From: Bemisia tabaci | Taxonomy: Eukaryota > Arthropoda > Insecta > Hemiptera > Aleyrodidae | Length of the DNA: 64,000 bases | Assembly: GCF_918797505.1 (NCBI RefSeq) | Contig: NC_092793.1 | Location: forward strand, 71,047,660-71,111,659 | Direction: 5' to 3' | Part shown: positions 57,870-64,000 of the stretch, piece after piece | Position numbering within the stretch: position 1 is the first letter of the stretch | Layout of the letters: the number at the start of each line of letters is the position of its first letter | Position numbers and translations under genes: made by a program | Notes under the pieces: model-generated | What the model was told of the DNA's origin: nothing | Database searches by the model: none | What the model saw: only the letters and a program-made list of their open reading frames with translations

Positions 57870-58160
57870 CATAAACACATTGGATCTAGCGTCCAGACTC
57901 TTAAAAACATCGACAAGAAAAAATACTCTTGATTCAATCAGATTTAAGCTTAAATCAAGAACCAAGCCTCTTAATTTGAGCGGATTTCCTTTTGATTTAA
58001 GCTTAAATCTGATTGAATCAAGAGTCCTTTTTCTTATCAAGGTTTTCAAGAGTCTGGACTCTAGATCCAATGTGTTTTTTTTTTGTTTTTTTTTCCAGTG
58101 CTACCTGTTATCACTGTTTCAAGAGTCTGGACTCAAGATCCAATGGTTTTTTTTTCCAGT
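57870..58160. mobile_element. Family C MITE, copy 5, left end lost, right end duplicated
   Basis: The left CACTGGAAAAA is missing (starts aaacacattggatctagcg). The right end ttttccagtg is followed by a 60-bp tandem duplication of its last part (ccagtgctacctgttatcactg at 58095 and again at 58155). This creates a 195-codon open frame through the repeat that is not a gene. Confidence 0.78.
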
Positions 58161-58914
58161 GCTACCTGTTATCACTGATGGGGCGATTCGCGCCGTCCAA
58201 TTTTTGGCTACGGACAGGCTTTAAAACCACCGCGTTCGATAGTACGAATCTGTCGCGCGGCAAATTTTACGCCGCGCGGATTGTGTTTTGTGGAACCGTG
58301 GCTTAAAGCATCGAGTGCGCAATTTAATATTACTCAGCTCGTGTTTTGCACACCGGTTCCGGACTTTGATCCTTCGTCGCGTCAGTGAAGAGTTCGAAAT
58401 TCTGTAACCGACGAAGTACGAAGGCGCACACCTTAAAGCGTTTTCGCGGAGGTAAACACACGACAATGAAAACGCGTGTTGTTCTATACCGTCATATCAG
58501 TTCTTCCTTCTGGAGTGTCCTAGTGATGATTTCAACTGCTCTTACAACTTTCCTATAACGTTAGTGCCGTGCAAACTGTGAGACTCCGTAAGAAAATGTC
58601 CTATTCCAGAAACCTGCTCGGACGAATTACTTTTTTTTTACCCCCTCGCAACTGAAATTTTTTCTCCGCTTCCCTTCTAGTGTGTGACGCAAAGGCTTGT
58701 TATTTTCATTTTAACTTGTGCGTTATTAGTCACGCTCTTTCAGAAAACTGTCGATTCTAATTTCCTCACTTTCGGGTGTTTGACAATGAGTGATTTTTAC
58801 ACTGAATAGCTCAAGGAAGAGTACCTCCTGCTAAGATAAACGCAGAATTAGAAAGGTAACTTTCTTTTACCTGTTCCCTTCAGAAGAATAATTTGACCGC
58901 GTTTAGTAGAAAAG
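58161..58914. other. No gene seen; likely 5' UTR intron or upstream region of SH2D4
   Basis: A GC-balanced zone (58180-58480, with cgcgcggcaaattttacgccgcgcg, a small palindrome near 58254-58278) might be promoter-proximal. No core promoter element is recognisable. Confidence 0.35.
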
Positions 58915-59124
58915 AACCAAGCTACATCAGCCATTGCCAAATTTAACCGGGCAGTTCAATTTTTTCAAAGAGAACTTAAGTACAGATTCCTTTAAAAGTT
59001 TTAAGGAATTTGCTTTGTACTAAGCAGAAAATTTATTGAAATTTGCACAAAAATCCGCACAACCGTTTTCAAGTAGGTAAAAAATTGCCCAATTAAATGG
59101 CAATATAGCTCATGTGGCTTGGTT
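58915..59124. mobile_element. Palindromic MITE (family Q) just upstream of the first SH2D4 coding exon
   Basis: The arms begin AACCAAGCTACATCAGCCAT on the left and read, reverse-complemented, AACCAAGCCACATGAGCTAT on the right. The arms extend over roughly 40 bp with mismatches and include TTGCCAAATTT, a motif shared with family B arms. The element lies 79 bp before the ATG-containing exon, inside the 5' UTR intron. No target duplication is clear. Confidence 0.6.
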
Positions 59125-59208
59125 CCCTCCTGCTAAGCGCGATCCGATTGAGGATTGTAAAGTGTACAGCAGCATGTTAATCATGTCGGTTTTTTTGTTT
59201 CAGGGTAA

Positions 59209-62831
<3,623 letters not shown>

Positions 62832-64000
62832 GTGAGTGCCTAGTTTTGCTCCGTTTTCTTCGCCTAATATCAACTATTTTTTATGGTAAAACTGCAGAAT
62901 TGAGTATCTCAGATTTTGGCACTCAAAACTTCCTGTTGTACCTACTTTATTTTCTACATGGGAAACTACTAAATGCCATTTCTTGAAAACTTCGGTGATT
63001 TCTCTCTTCTCTCCTGAAAGAATACTCTGTAAAAATTTCATACCATGGTGGTTTTGAAACGGTGCAACAGAGGTATGCATTTTCGCAGTTTCGCCGTCAA
63101 TATGTGAGGGCAAAGGGTAATATTAGTAGAAAAATACCTTCCCTCTGCAAAATGAACAGAAATTAACCATCTTTAATGGTCTATGATGTAAAATCTGTGG
63201 CAGGATATTATCAGTCCAATAAGACAAACTAGAGCAAACTTGAAAGAGGAGCAGACAGCCTGAGTAAGCTTCCGTTGGGTCCCGAAAACTGAGCACTGTC
63301 AGAGAATTCCATCAAGTCTGGGAGTTTGACCAAAAAGACTCGAAATTTTGTCTATGAGTGCCTCAAGTCTTTTTTTTATCAATACATGTTCACATTTGTC
63401 TAGTGCCTTTTGAATTTTTACTTTGTTCTCAATGAAAAATGAATTTTTTCATTACATATTAACCTCCATTTAAGAATGCCTCTTGTGGTTGTTGGAGCAC
63501 TAAGAGGTCAGTCGCACATTACCTAACAATGGAACTGTATTTTTTGTTTAAACATTGACATTGTCGCTTACTCTTAAAGTGAACCTCAATTTTGTTTAAG
63601 CCTCAATGGTCTAAGGTATACACTGAATAGTGAACAGAGGAATACCTAAGTGACAATGAAGTACCTATTGCAATTTTAGTTTAGTGCGTTATTGTATTGA
63701 AATGAGAAAGGTCCATATGTTTCTGCCTTCAGCAGTGAAAGTAGGTAATGCCCAAAAATTGTCTGTTTCCAGTTCTGCGCGTGCGAATTGTAGATGTAAA
63801 AAATTAGGGAATTTTGATCATTCTGGTCTGGGAGAAACACAAAATGTCCAGGAATTTTTTTCCTCCGAATCTGTAGACACTGTGTTTAGGAAATCACAAG
63901 GTGTGAAGCATCCTTGGCGCCTCTGCAGATCTAAAGTTATTTGGCAGTTTTAAATTTCTCTTCAAGAAATTCAATACTTGATATTCAACAAAAAAAGCAT
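62832..64000. other. SH2D4 intron 3, incomplete
   Basis: Weak family M-like phrases (actgtcagagaattcc near 63296 and ttagggaattttg near 63805). An 89-codon open frame at 63684-63953 lacks splice sites and recognisable motifs, so it is not called as an exon. Confidence 0.5.

Noticed and set aside
57637..58224. 195-codon plus-strand open frame, the longest in the window
   Set aside because: Most of it runs through a family C palindrome and its duplicated end. The protein is the translation of repeat arms, and the opposite strand shows a similar open frame from the same palindrome.
63684..63953. 89-codon frame considered as a fourth SH2D4 exon
   Set aside because: It does not encode SH2 motifs such as an FLVR-type arginine strand, lacks flanking acceptor and donor sites in the required phase, and contains family M-like phrases.

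Overview
This window looks like repeat-saturated intergenic DNA from an insect nuclear genome. It is AT-rich and packed with short inverted-repeat transposons (MITEs). The only convincing protein-coding gene begins in the last 5 kb, on the + strand, as short exons with GT/AG introns. The repeat landscape resembles what I remember of whitefly (Bemisia) sequence, but that is an impression I could not check. Nothing suggests bacterial, organellar or viral DNA. There is no rRNA, no convincing tRNA and no CRISPR array.

The gene (59.2-64 kb) is the 5' part of an SH2D4A/SH2D4B-like SH2 adaptor gene. Three coding exons (59215-59377, 61476-61638, 62627-62831) join in frame to give the first 177 residues. 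The C-terminal SH2 domain must lie beyond the window end. A small non-coding MITE sits 87 bp inside intron 1, and an extra exon-like cassette (59938-60022) in the same intron would cause a premature stop if spliced in.

The other 59 kb is almost entirely repeat layers with no intact transposase. I defined the families by comparing copies by eye. Family A: nine copies, ends CAGGGTGTCTAC, 6-bp target duplications. Family B: about 15 copies, ends CTGCCGTGCTAAGG, 4-bp AT-rich target duplications. Family C and look-alikes D-G: palindromes with CAC..GTG ends, mostly with 2-bp target duplications. Family H: about ten copies, long arms ending GCGGGCTGATTATTG. Family M: 'tcaggga'-rich, ends CAGGGTTGCCAC, 6-bp target duplication. 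Family R: two 963-bp copies, ends CCCTGG. There are also four hAT-type elements with 8-bp target duplications, three of them very short. Single or paired oddities include a 1.18-kb element holding five 154-bp tandem units (29580-30761), an 892-bp hAT-like element carrying a GC-rich minisatellite (30878-31769), a 285-bp satellite block (5272-6110) and a 219-bp tandem duplication (24571-25008).

Nested insertions give a relative order of activity: A inside H (28.5 kb), C inside B (41 kb), a C fragment inside H (19 kb) and a hAT MITE inside M (4.4 kb). Long homopolymers (A52, T41, A46, C25, G17, G16) and several CpG-dense patches are scattered between repeats. Stretches with no recognisable content are listed as such.
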